From Spirochaetaceae bacterium (GTDB lineage: Bacteria; Spirochaetota; Spirochaetia; DSM-27196; Salinispiraceae), in NCBI GenBank assembly GCA_007129335.1, contig SKVS01000170.1, positions 1-5,731 on the forward strand: a stretch of 5,731 nt of DNA, in the 5' to 3' direction. This document shows, in pieces, positions 1 to 5,731 of the stretch (positions are counted from its first letter, which is position 1; the number at the start of each line of letters is the position of its first letter). Position numbers and translations under genes: made by a program. Below the pieces are notes generated by a model. It was not told where the DNA came from and made no database searches. It saw only the letters and a program-made list of their open reading frames with translations.

Positions 1-2
1 AA

Positions 3-770
3 AAAGATAAGCTCATACTCAAGGGAACAAAAGACGGAAAACAATTCTACGCCCTGCCCATGGGGTTTCCCGATGACCGGGGTATAGGGAAACGAATACT
101 TGAGGAATGCGACTATATTAAAGGCCTCAGCGAAACGAAGGCCGAGCATATGAGGGTATGGCTCGAGCAACACGGTTATGAAATATGTGAAGACCGGGAT
201 AATTTCGATTATTTATATTCCCGGGAAGAGTTGGCCACCCTATCGGGTAAGCGGTTTCATAAAAAACGAAATTTGGTAAATGCTTTTCTTCATGCCCATC
301 CAGATCATCGGGGAGCCGAATTGAATAGTGAAACGAAGAAAGATGCCTATGCTATTCTGGAGCAATGGATGGTTGGTCGGGATGATTTCGGGGATTATCA
401 GGCGAGTAAAGAGGCTCTTGATTTCCAGGAAATCCTTGGAATGAAAGGCTATGTGGTGTATGTGGGTAATGAACCGGCAGCCTACACCATGGGTGAAGGG
501 ATCTGCGGAGACAGAATGTTTGTAATCCATATAGAAAAAGGTCTGCAGCAGTACAAGGGAATTTACCAGTACATTAACCAGGCCTTTGCCCAGCGCCTTC
601 CTGAACACTATACCACCATAAACCGGGAGCAGGATCTTGGGGATTTGGGACTACGCCAGGCAAAAATGACTTACCGGCCGACTGGATTTACCAAAAAGTA
701 TCGGGTGTGCAAACAGGAACTGGTAAAGGTGCCTTTTCATACCCGGGCCTGCGACAATGTCCTTTCATGA
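3..770 (+). CDS. DUF2156 (LPG_synthase_C-like) protein, 5' truncated by window edge
   Basis: The reading frame is open from the first complete codon in this frame (base 3), so the start lies upstream; 255 residues are visible. The ATG at base 60 is internal: the 19 codons before it read as normal protein of the same family. Visible family hallmarks are a YSREELATLSGKRFHKKRN block near residues 72-90 and, near the C-terminus, an INREQDLGDLGLRQAK block (about 206-221) followed by a Y-x-P-x-x-F-x-x-K-Y stretch. These match the DUF2156 / phosphatidylglycerol lysyltransferase C-terminal family, which has a GNAT-like acyltransferase fold. Fused to a membrane domain, the family moves an aminoacyl group from tRNA to lipid; stand-alone members such as this one have no settled role. 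No membrane segment is visible, so a cytoplasmic location is likely. Family members are usually about 290-300 residues, so roughly 40 are missing. A 365-nt gap separates it from the next gene, so it is probably a separate transcription unit. The family call is firm; the function is not. Confidence 0.9.
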   Translation, partial: KDKLILKGTKDGKQFYALPMGFPDDRGIGKRILEECDYIKGLSETKAEHMRVWLEQHGYEICEDRDNFDYLYSREELATLSGKRFHKKRNLVNAFLHAHPDHRGAELNSETKKDAYAILEQWMVGRDDFGDYQASKEALDFQEILGMKGYVVYVGNEPAAYTMGEGICGDRMFVIHIEKGLQQYKGIYQYINQAFAQRLPEHYTTINREQDLGDLGLRQAKMTYRPTGFTKKYRVCKQELVKVPFHTRACDNVLS

Positions 771-839
771 TGGTTTACCACAGGCTTCGTTGCACTCGAG
801 TAGGTTTCGTGTGGAAATAGGAAAAGTTTCGGTTTTTGA

Positions 840-880
840 ACAATATTTCATGTAAACCTGAGGGAAAAGGTTTATATTGT
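840..880. repeat. Interrupted inverted repeat / potential structured leader or operator
   Basis: TAAACCT (853-859) and AGGTTTA (868-874) are perfect inverted repeats around an 8-nt spacer. The arms continue outward as ACAATA (840-845) and TATTGT (875-880), with 7 unpaired nt (846-852) on the left side only. Together this gives 13 possible base pairs. No T-tract follows on either strand, so it does not look like an intrinsic terminator. It could be a protein-binding site for a dimeric regulator or a folded RNA element. The pairing is seen directly; any role is inference. Confidence 0.4.
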
Positions 881-977
881 AAGAACCAGCATTTCTGGAA
901 AGCTAAAAAACATCGAAAGGTTACCTACTCAACGATTTTTTTCTGGAATGGATGCGATTCCTTCCAAAATGAAATTG

Positions 978-1006
978 TTGAAGTCAATGTAATCCCGATG
1001 GACAAT
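978..1006 (+). promoter_or_regulatory. Candidate sigma-70-type promoter for the cyclase operon
   Basis: TTGAAG (978-983) and GACAAT (1001-1006) each match the -35 and -10 consensus at 4 of 6 positions and are exactly 17 nt apart. Transcription would start near 1013, giving a leader of about 120 nt before the cyclase start. Matches of this quality are common by chance, so this is only the best of several poor candidates in the gap. Confidence 0.25.
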
Positions 1007-1135
1007 ACCCGGCTTAAAGGAAGAACAACCAAGGAACATTACCGAACGAATTCAGGATTGTGTCGGGGGGCTGTGGCTGCCAGTGGGGCTTATCCTATTC
1101 TCTGAGCATCATAGATCCACGGAATCGATTCTGGA

Positions 1136-2851
1136 ATGAGCTCTGTTCTTGAAAAGGTTCTCGGTAAGAAGGTTGCCGGTACTAGAGTAACTCCCCTTGT
1201 ACTGAAAATTGTATCAGTATTCACCATTTTTCTTTTTGCTTCGAATATATCAACCAACTATATCAACCTTACCTTAAATCAGGCGGAGCAAATTCGTCTT
1301 CTGAACCGGCTTCTCATAGCCGATCTCTCGGACATACACATTTTTGCATCGAACCAATACGACATTTTTCAGTTCAATCGGGATCTGGGAAGCGCTCAAC
1401 AGAATATTCAGGCTTCTGCCACGAGACAGCTTGAGGGAGCCTATTCCCTGGCTTTGGGAATTTATCCCAATGGGCAGTTCTTCATGACTGCCCTTCCCGA
1501 AGGTGGAAGGCTTACTGACTTGCCCAGCAGCTTTACCGATGAAAATGCCCTTACCGAAATGAATCAGAATTTAGCCCAGGGAATAACCGATGGTCTTTTT
1601 CGATTTTCCTATGCTGGCAGGAATTACATAGGAGTATACAAGTACCAGCCCAGCTGGGAAGTATTTTTTGTGCGGGCTGAGGATCAGCAGGAGTTCTACT
1701 CCGACTCGGTAAGAATTTTCCAGCAGATTTTGGGAATTATTCTGGGCATAACCATACTGACGGTTGTTGTAGGAATTATTATTCTCAGAAGAATTTTAAA
1801 ATTTGTCGGTATTATTACTGCCCAAATCATGTCTATGCAGGAAATGCAGGTCATGGAGCTGGTTGACTTAAAGGATGCTCCCAGCGATGAGGTATCCTAC
1901 CTGGGAATTGCTTTTAACTCCCTGGCGAGTACCATCCAGAACCTGCTTACTATTTTTAAGAAATTTGTGGCCCGTGATGTTGCTCAAAGGGCATATCAGG
2001 AGGGAGAAATCCGTCTTGAGGGAAGGACCCGGGAATTGGCTATACTTTTTTCTGACATAAAAGGTTTTACCTATATGACCGAGGTTCTGGGACCCGACAT
2101 CATAAAATTGTTAAATCTTCACTACCAGGAGGCAATCCACAAGATCCACGATAATAATGGGGACATTGGTTCCATTATTGGAGATGCGGTTCTCGCTGTT
2201 TTTGGGGTCATTGGTCGGGAACATGAGAATAAATACTATCAGGCAATAAAATCCGGGTATGAGGTTGTGGCAGTTGCTGCAGACCTCCGGCAAAAAATGC
2301 ACCAGAAACGGGAACGGCTTATTGCTGAAAAAGGTACTCTTTCTGACGTAGAAGAGCGGGTTTTCCAGGCTGTTCTGGTTGATGTTGGTGTGGGGATTGA
2401 CGGTGGCGAGGTTTTTTATGGCAACATTGGCTCAACCGAACGAATGGTAAATACCGTTATTGGTGATAATGTAAACAGCGCAAGCCGTCTGGAAGGGTTA
2501 ACCCGGATCTACAAGGTACCGGTCATTTGCTCAGAGTTTGTGAAAGATGAGGTTGAAAAGGAGTTTGCCCATTATTTCTTCTTTGAACTGGATCAGGTAC
2601 AGGTAAAAGGAAAAACCGTTGGAAAGAGGATATTCTGGCCACTGGATAAAAGAAGAATGGAAGAAGGGTATTTGGAACGGTGTCAAACCCATCAGACAGC
2701 TCTTGAACTGTACTATAGCGGGAAATGGGATCAGGCAAGGGAACTGTTTGATGAGGCAGGTTTGCCCCAGGCCCAGGTATTTCTTGATCGCATGCGTACC
2801 GGGGGACCCCCGGAGAGATGGAATGGAATATGGACAATGACCGAAAAATAG
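1136..2851 (+). CDS. Membrane-bound class III adenylate/guanylate cyclase with extracytoplasmic sensor
   Basis: This 571-residue protein should make a cyclic nucleotide (cAMP by family default) at the inner face of the cytoplasmic membrane. Order of parts: membrane helix about 20-38; extracytoplasmic region about 41-197, possibly Cache-like; second membrane helix about 198-217; a degenerate HAMP linker about 218-270 (DEVSYLGIAFNSLA); and the catalytic domain about 290-503. Metal-binding Asp307 (FSDIKGF) and Asp350 (GDAVLAVFG) are present, as are Asn447 and Arg451 (VNSASRLE) of the transition-state site. The purine-selecting Lys position is Ser346, and the partner position is Thr440, as in class IIIb enzymes. 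A short helical tail ends in PPERWNGIW, typical of this family. An in-frame stop at 1112-1114 leaves this ATG as the only sensible start, although its ribosome binding site is weak (GGA 12 nt upstream, another abutting the ATG). It is the first gene of a three-gene operon. Family call firm; substrate and signal unknown. Confidence 0.93.
   Translation: MSSVLEKVLGKKVAGTRVTPLVLKIVSVFTIFLFASNISTNYINLTLNQAEQIRLLNRLLIADLSDIHIFASNQYDIFQFNRDLGSAQQNIQASATRQLEGAYSLALGIYPNGQFFMTALPEGGRLTDLPSSFTDENALTEMNQNLAQGITDGLFRFSYAGRNYIGVYKYQPSWEVFFVRAEDQQEFYSDSVRIFQQILGIILGITILTVVVGIIILRRILKFVGIITAQIMSMQEMQVMELVDLKDAPSDEVSYLGIAFNSLASTIQNLLTIFKKFVARDVAQRAYQEGEIRLEGRTRELAILFSDIKGFTYMTEVLGPDIIKLLNLHYQEAIHKIHDNNGDIGSIIGDAVLAVFGVIGREHENKYYQAIKSGYEVVAVAADLRQKMHQKRERLIAEKGTLSDVEERVFQAVLVDVGVGIDGGEVFYGNIGSTERMVNTVIGDNVNSASRLEGLTRIYKVPVICSEFVKDEVEKEFAHYFFFELDQVQVKGKTVGKRIFWPLDKRRMEEGYLERCQTHQTALELYYSGKWDQARELFDEAGLPQAQVFLDRMRTGGPPERWNGIWTMTEK
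2799..2813 (+). promoter_or_regulatory. GC hairpin overlapping the ribosome binding site of the next gene
   Basis: CCGGGG and CCCCGG flank a 3-nt loop, giving a six-pair all-GC stem in the last codons of the cyclase gene. Its right arm takes up the first two bases of GGAGAG (2812-2817), the only Shine-Dalgarno-like run just before the next start codon. Ribosomes finishing the cyclase would have to melt it, which suggests translational coupling. The stem is partly dictated by the Gly-Gly-Pro-Pro-Glu codons, and the Pro-Pro is typical of the cyclase tail, so chance cannot be excluded. Confidence 0.45.
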
Positions 2852-4353
2852 ATGCCCTCATTGCTCAAAGCAGGTCGACCTTTCTTCAGGAATTGGGCCG
2901 AGAGTTTCAGGAGAGGCAGAAACAGTATGACCTTGAAGAAGAGTTTGCAAAAACGAAGAAAAACCGGTCTTTCTTGGTACCTTTCTCGGTACTTGGGGTA
3001 ACGCTTCTTCTAATTGGATCAGCTTTTTTCATGGCCTCGTGGATTCAAACCCAGACTCTTAGTATGGATGTTGGCATAGAGGCAGCCTTTTCCGATGTTA
3101 ATCTCCGGGACGTACTCGACACGGTTAAACGAAACGAGTCTGAAATGCAGCAAGCCCAGGAGCAATTACGTGAGCTTAATATTCTGAAAGACCGACGAAT
3201 TCAAATAGCCCGGGATGCTGCTGAAAGGGAGTCTCTGCTTCTGGTTACCCGGGGCCTTTCTGTCCAACAGCAAAATATTCAGAATCAGCAAATCCAAAGT
3301 CAACTTGCCCAGACTATTGAAGATATTGAGCAGGAATTCGCACCGCGAATAGCCGAGGCAGAAGCATTAATTGCAGATATTCAGCTAAGAATAGACCAGT
3401 ATGATGCCCGACAGCTAGAACTGGCCCGGGCCCAGGAAGAAATACTGAACAACCAGCAAAGACTTTTCGATCTCGAACGCCAAAGGTTGGTGCAAAACCA
3501 TACAGCAGAACTCAACAGCCTTCGGGATGCTCACATGGAAGAACTTGTGGCGATGAGGGAGTTTCAGAGAAACTTAGAGCAAACCCTGACCCAGCGGTTT
3601 CGAAACGAGCAGGCTGCTGCTCTGGCACAGCAATTTAATCGGTTTAATCCGGTGTTTCAGGAGAGTGGTGTGATTTCTATCCTTTCCCGAAGAAATGGTC
3701 AGCCAGGTACCCCGCTTCTAAATACCCTTTCTCCCCTTATCCGGGTTGCTGAAGTCGGGTCGGCTGACCTTCAGGATTCCTTAACGAGTGTACTACAGGA
3801 TCTGGAACTGGTAATGAACAGACTTGAAAGTATTCCCTACGAGAATTCGGTTCCCCAAGCCTTTGGTTCTATTCGGGATCTCATACAAAGGGGATTTGAG
3901 AATCATGGGGAATATCAGACCCGACTTAATCAGCTTATTTCTCAGCAACGATCCACCATCAATCAATTGAACCAACAAGTAGCTACCGCTGCAGTAGTAG
4001 AACAACAGGCGAATTTTATCTTTTCGTTGCTTTCCCAAATAGAGTATTCCCTGGGAGTAAAGGCTCGACAGACCGGAGATTTCGGTTTCATTATTGATCC
4101 CCGGAATTCCGGTGAAATTCTATTCTTCGCAACCGATCCTGAAATTCTTGAAATTGGCACTATCGGGCTTGTTTTCCGGGAGGATTCCCGTCTCATTGGA
4201 AGAATTCAGGTAATTAGCACTGGCCCACCCTTGTTGGGTTCGGTGGTTTCGTTGCAGGAAGGGGAGTTCCTGGCACCTTTTGATTCCCTGGTGTTCGAGT
4301 TTCAGGGTGGTTCGGTCCCTGATGCTGCTAGTTCTGAAGGAGATAACCAATGA
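2818..4353 (+). CDS. Single-pass membrane protein with long coiled coil and beta-rich C-terminus, function unknown
   Basis: I do not recognise a named family for this 511-residue protein. A charged N-terminus (1-50) ends in a KTKKNR cluster, followed by one membrane helix (about 51-75). By the positive-inside rule the rest lies outside the cytoplasmic membrane. Residues about 100-265 are Gln/Glu/Arg-rich heptad-like helix, with a very Gln-rich patch near 149-165. More helix follows to about 410. Residues about 415-495 look beta-rich, with a G-x-V-F-R then L-I-G-R-I-x-V pattern like small barrel domains of envelope proteins (a resemblance only). The end is short, acidic and Ser-rich. The gene overlaps the cyclase by 34 nt; the in-frame ATG at 2830 is an equally plausible start, with a 22-nt overlap, and neither has ideally spaced ribosome binding. 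The tight overlap suggests it works with the cyclase, perhaps as a scaffold or signal relay, which is inference. Confidence 0.88.
   Translation: MEWNMDNDRKIDALIAQSRSTFLQELGREFQERQKQYDLEEEFAKTKKNRSFLVPFSVLGVTLLLIGSAFFMASWIQTQTLSMDVGIEAAFSDVNLRDVLDTVKRNESEMQQAQEQLRELNILKDRRIQIARDAAERESLLLVTRGLSVQQQNIQNQQIQSQLAQTIEDIEQEFAPRIAEAEALIADIQLRIDQYDARQLELARAQEEILNNQQRLFDLERQRLVQNHTAELNSLRDAHMEELVAMREFQRNLEQTLTQRFRNEQAAALAQQFNRFNPVFQESGVISILSRRNGQPGTPLLNTLSPLIRVAEVGSADLQDSLTSVLQDLELVMNRLESIPYENSVPQAFGSIRDLIQRGFENHGEYQTRLNQLISQQRSTINQLNQQVATAAVVEQQANFIFSLLSQIEYSLGVKARQTGDFGFIIDPRNSGEILFFATDPEILEIGTIGLVFREDSRLIGRIQVISTGPPLLGSVVSLQEGEFLAPFDSLVFEFQGGSVPDAASSEGDNQ
4337..4342 (+). promoter_or_regulatory. Strong Shine-Dalgarno sequence for the third operon gene
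   Basis: AAGGAG lies 7 nt before the ATG at 4350, which is near-ideal spacing. It fixes that start and makes the ATGA overlap with the previous stop codon credible. It is much stronger than the sites before the two upstream genes of the operon, so the third product may be made in larger amounts. Confidence 0.75.
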
Positions 4354-5231
4354 TCAGGAAAACCATGTTGACGGGTTTTATTCTCTTGGGTTTAGGATTT
4401 ACCTTAGGCGCACAGGCCGGCCAATTAGAAGCCCTTGGTTTCGCTCCTACTGCCCGGGATGGGATGACCGAATATCGTCAGGTTGTTGGAGATGTGGGGG
4501 TTACCATTCTTCCGAATCCCCAGGTGACGCCCATGGGTATCAGGTTTCTGGGAGAGTTGGGTGAACTGCTTCCCTCGCTTCAGGTCATCAAACCTGAATC
4601 GATCCTTCTTACCCTGAGGACCGGAGAGTCAGTTGGGGTACTTAGGGTTTCGGATTTGACCGTGGAGGGAAGACAGTTGGTGAATCTCCTGCCCGAAGGT
4701 CTGGTGTTTCGTTACGCTAATGCACTGGTATATGACTTTTCTATGGTTATAGATAATTTGCGTCTTCGGGTAAGGGGTCAATTCATAAATGAACAGGAAT
4801 TGGTTACAAAGCTCTTGCGAATTGCCAACAATCCTTCGGAATACCTCTTGAGCCAGGATTCGGAGTATGTTTTCCGTTTCATGAAGGAAGTCCAGGCGCA
4901 AAACAAGGAAATTCTGGAGCAGTTAGCCCAAACCCAAAGCGATCTCACCCGTGCACACGATCGGATTGCTGAACTGGAAACCGATCTGACCCAGAGCAAT
5001 GAGGACTTCGAAACTCTGATGAATGGATTACTGGTGCTCAATTCGAGATCTCTTTTTGGTGGTTTAAGCGATTTTGACCGCTCAGCGGTATCCATGCTGG
5101 TGGAATGGGGAAGGATTAATCCCGATGCAACCCAGAAAGATGCTCGCGACTGGGTGAAGGATCAAAACCTGAATATTTCAAACCGGGTAATTCAGGCGGT
5201 TATGGTGTTATTCTTTAATACAGTCGAGTAG
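4350..5231 (+). CDS. Secreted (periplasmic) coiled-coil protein, function unknown
   Basis: This 293-residue protein starts with a typical signal peptide: MIRK, a hydrophobic core to about residue 20, and a likely cut after Ala-Gln-Ala at 23. The segment lacks the Leu-x-x-Cys lipobox, so it should be a soluble or loosely attached exported protein rather than a lipoprotein. Residues about 40-150 alternate short hydrophobic and polar stretches and look beta-rich. Residues about 170-225 form a probable coiled coil. The last 60 residues look like a small helical domain with conserved-looking Trp residues (253, 268). I recognise no named family. The start overlaps the previous stop as ATGA, with a good AAGGAG upstream, so the gene is translationally linked to the membrane coiled-coil protein before it. 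A physical partnership between the two coiled-coil proteins outside the membrane is a reasonable guess, not shown by sequence. No clear terminator follows. Confidence 0.88.
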   Translation: MIRKTMLTGFILLGLGFTLGAQAGQLEALGFAPTARDGMTEYRQVVGDVGVTILPNPQVTPMGIRFLGELGELLPSLQVIKPESILLTLRTGESVGVLRVSDLTVEGRQLVNLLPEGLVFRYANALVYDFSMVIDNLRLRVRGQFINEQELVTKLLRIANNPSEYLLSQDSEYVFRFMKEVQAQNKEILEQLAQTQSDLTRAHDRIAELETDLTQSNEDFETLMNGLLVLNSRSLFGGLSDFDRSAVSMLVEWGRINPDATQKDARDWVKDQNLNISNRVIQAVMVLFFNTVE

Positions 5232-5293
5232 CTTGTAAAAAGTGCTCCTTGGGCGGGATTTTCCATGGTAGACTACATTCTGGGGTTTTTGAA

Positions 5294-5731
5294 ATGAATA
5301 CTTTGGGAATTGTGAGCGAAATCCATGATATGGCCGGCCAATTGTTTCAAACCTGCATTGACCGGCGCAGGCATATGCATGAGTATCCGGAGCTATCTTT
5401 TCAAGAAGACAAAACTGCAGCCTGGATTTGTCAGCAACTTACTGAAATGGGCATTCCATGGAATCAGGGGTACGGCAACAATGGTATTAGAGCTGTACTA
5501 ACCAAGGGAAATGGACCTGTCGTTGCTTTAAGAGCGGATTTTGATGCCTTACCAATCCATGAAATGAACGAGATCCCGTTTAAAAGCAGAAATCCCGGAG
5601 TCATGCACGCCTGTGGACACGATGCCCATACGGCAATTCTTCTAACCTCGTTGGAATTACTTAAAAATCTTTCTGGTTGGCAGGGAACCGCTGTAGCAAT
5701 ATTTCAACCAGCTGAGGAAAAGAATCCCGGT
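5294..5731 (+). CDS. M20D-family metallo-amidohydrolase (N-acyl-amino-acid hydrolase type), 3' truncated
   Basis: The first 146 residues of a family that is usually about 380-400 residues long; the frame is open to the window edge. The M20D hallmarks appear in order: RRRHMHEYPELSFQE (24-38), ALRADFDALPI (78-88), MHACGHDAHTA (104-114) and FQPAEE (137-142). Cys107, His109 and Glu142 match the dinuclear metal ligands, and Glu141 the catalytic base. Family members cut the amide bond of N-acyl amino acids, hippurate or auxin conjugates in the cytoplasm; the exact substrate cannot be read from this part. No signal peptide is seen. The ATG at 5294 is preceded by a weak GGGG about 8 nt upstream. It sits 62 nt after the cyclase operon and could be co-transcribed, but nothing links its function to those genes. 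Confidence 0.93.
   Translation, partial: MNTLGIVSEIHDMAGQLFQTCIDRRRHMHEYPELSFQEDKTAAWICQQLTEMGIPWNQGYGNNGIRAVLTKGNGPVVALRADFDALPIHEMNEIPFKSRNPGVMHACGHDAHTAILLTSLELLKNLSGWQGTAVAIFQPAEEKNPG

Larger units (their letters stand above)
771..1135. other. Intergenic region without a supported gene
   Basis: This 365-nt stretch separates the DUF2156 gene from the cyclase operon. The only long open frame (836-1105, 89 codons) would need a TTG start, has no ribosome binding site and resembles no family I know, so I treat it as non-coding. It shares the cyclase's frame but is cut off by stops at 1103-1105 and 1112-1114. What I can see is an interrupted inverted repeat at 840-880, a weak promoter-like pair at 978-1006, and a weak A/T-rich stem (about 906-942) ending in seven Ts. 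No convincing intrinsic terminator for the upstream gene is present. The region most likely holds the operon's promoter and leader. Confidence 0.6.

Noticed and set aside
906..942. Terminator-like A/T stem followed by seven Ts
   Set aside because: Only ATCG/CGAT plus A-T pairs form, across a 17-nt loop and a mismatch; too weak for an intrinsic terminator.
836..1105. Open frame of 89 codons between the DUF2156 gene and the cyclase
   Set aside because: It needs a TTG start, has no ribosome binding site, overlaps the inverted repeat and resembles no family. The internal ATG at 998 also lacks a binding site.
2523..2861. Minus-strand open frame of 112 codons opposite the cyclase 3' end
   Set aside because: It is a shadow of the well-supported cyclase catalytic and tail codons and has no recognisable domain; the other minus-strand frames are rejected for the same reason.
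5233..5280. Promoter before the M20D gene (TTGGGC with TAGACT or TACATT)
   Set aside because: The spacings are 14 and 19 nt and the hexamers are poor, so nothing convincing separates this gene from read-through of the operon.
4415..5343. Repeated 12-mer GGCCGGCCAATT at 4415 and 5332
   Set aside because: About one such shared 12-mer is expected by chance in a window this size, and both copies lie in unrelated coding sequence.

Overview
The window is a gene-dense bacterial segment with every recognisable gene on the + strand. Base composition is moderate. A spirochaete of the Spirochaeta/Treponema group is my best guess. It rests on the gene combination (a membrane class III nucleotidyl cyclase beside two lineage-specific coiled-coil envelope proteins, plus a stand-alone DUF2156 protein). 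That is an inference without any database search.

Layout: (1) bases 3-770 are the 3' part of a DUF2156 / LPG_synthase_C family gene whose start lies before the window. (2) Bases 771-1135 are a non-coding gap holding an interrupted inverted repeat (840-880) and one weak promoter candidate (978-1006). (3) Bases 1136-5231 are a tight three-gene operon. It encodes a membrane-bound class III nucleotidyl cyclase with an extracytoplasmic sensor, a single-pass membrane protein with a long coiled coil and a beta-rich C-terminus, and a signal-peptide-bearing protein with its own coiled coil. The first two genes overlap by 34 nt (22 nt with the alternative start) and the last two by 4 nt (ATGA). (4) After a 62-nt gap, bases 5294-5731 begin an M20D-family amidohydrolase that runs off the end.

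The most interesting part is the central operon. All three products should have domains on the outer side of the cytoplasmic membrane: the cyclase's sensor, the coiled coil of the second protein, and all of the third. This suggests, as inference only, an envelope-sensing complex that tunes cyclic-nucleotide synthesis. The cyclase keeps both metal-binding Asp residues and the transition-state Asn/Arg pair. It has Ser where the purine-selecting Lys normally sits, so its substrate cannot be assumed to be ATP. A very GC-rich hairpin lies directly over the Shine-Dalgarno-like sequence of the second gene, in line with translational coupling.
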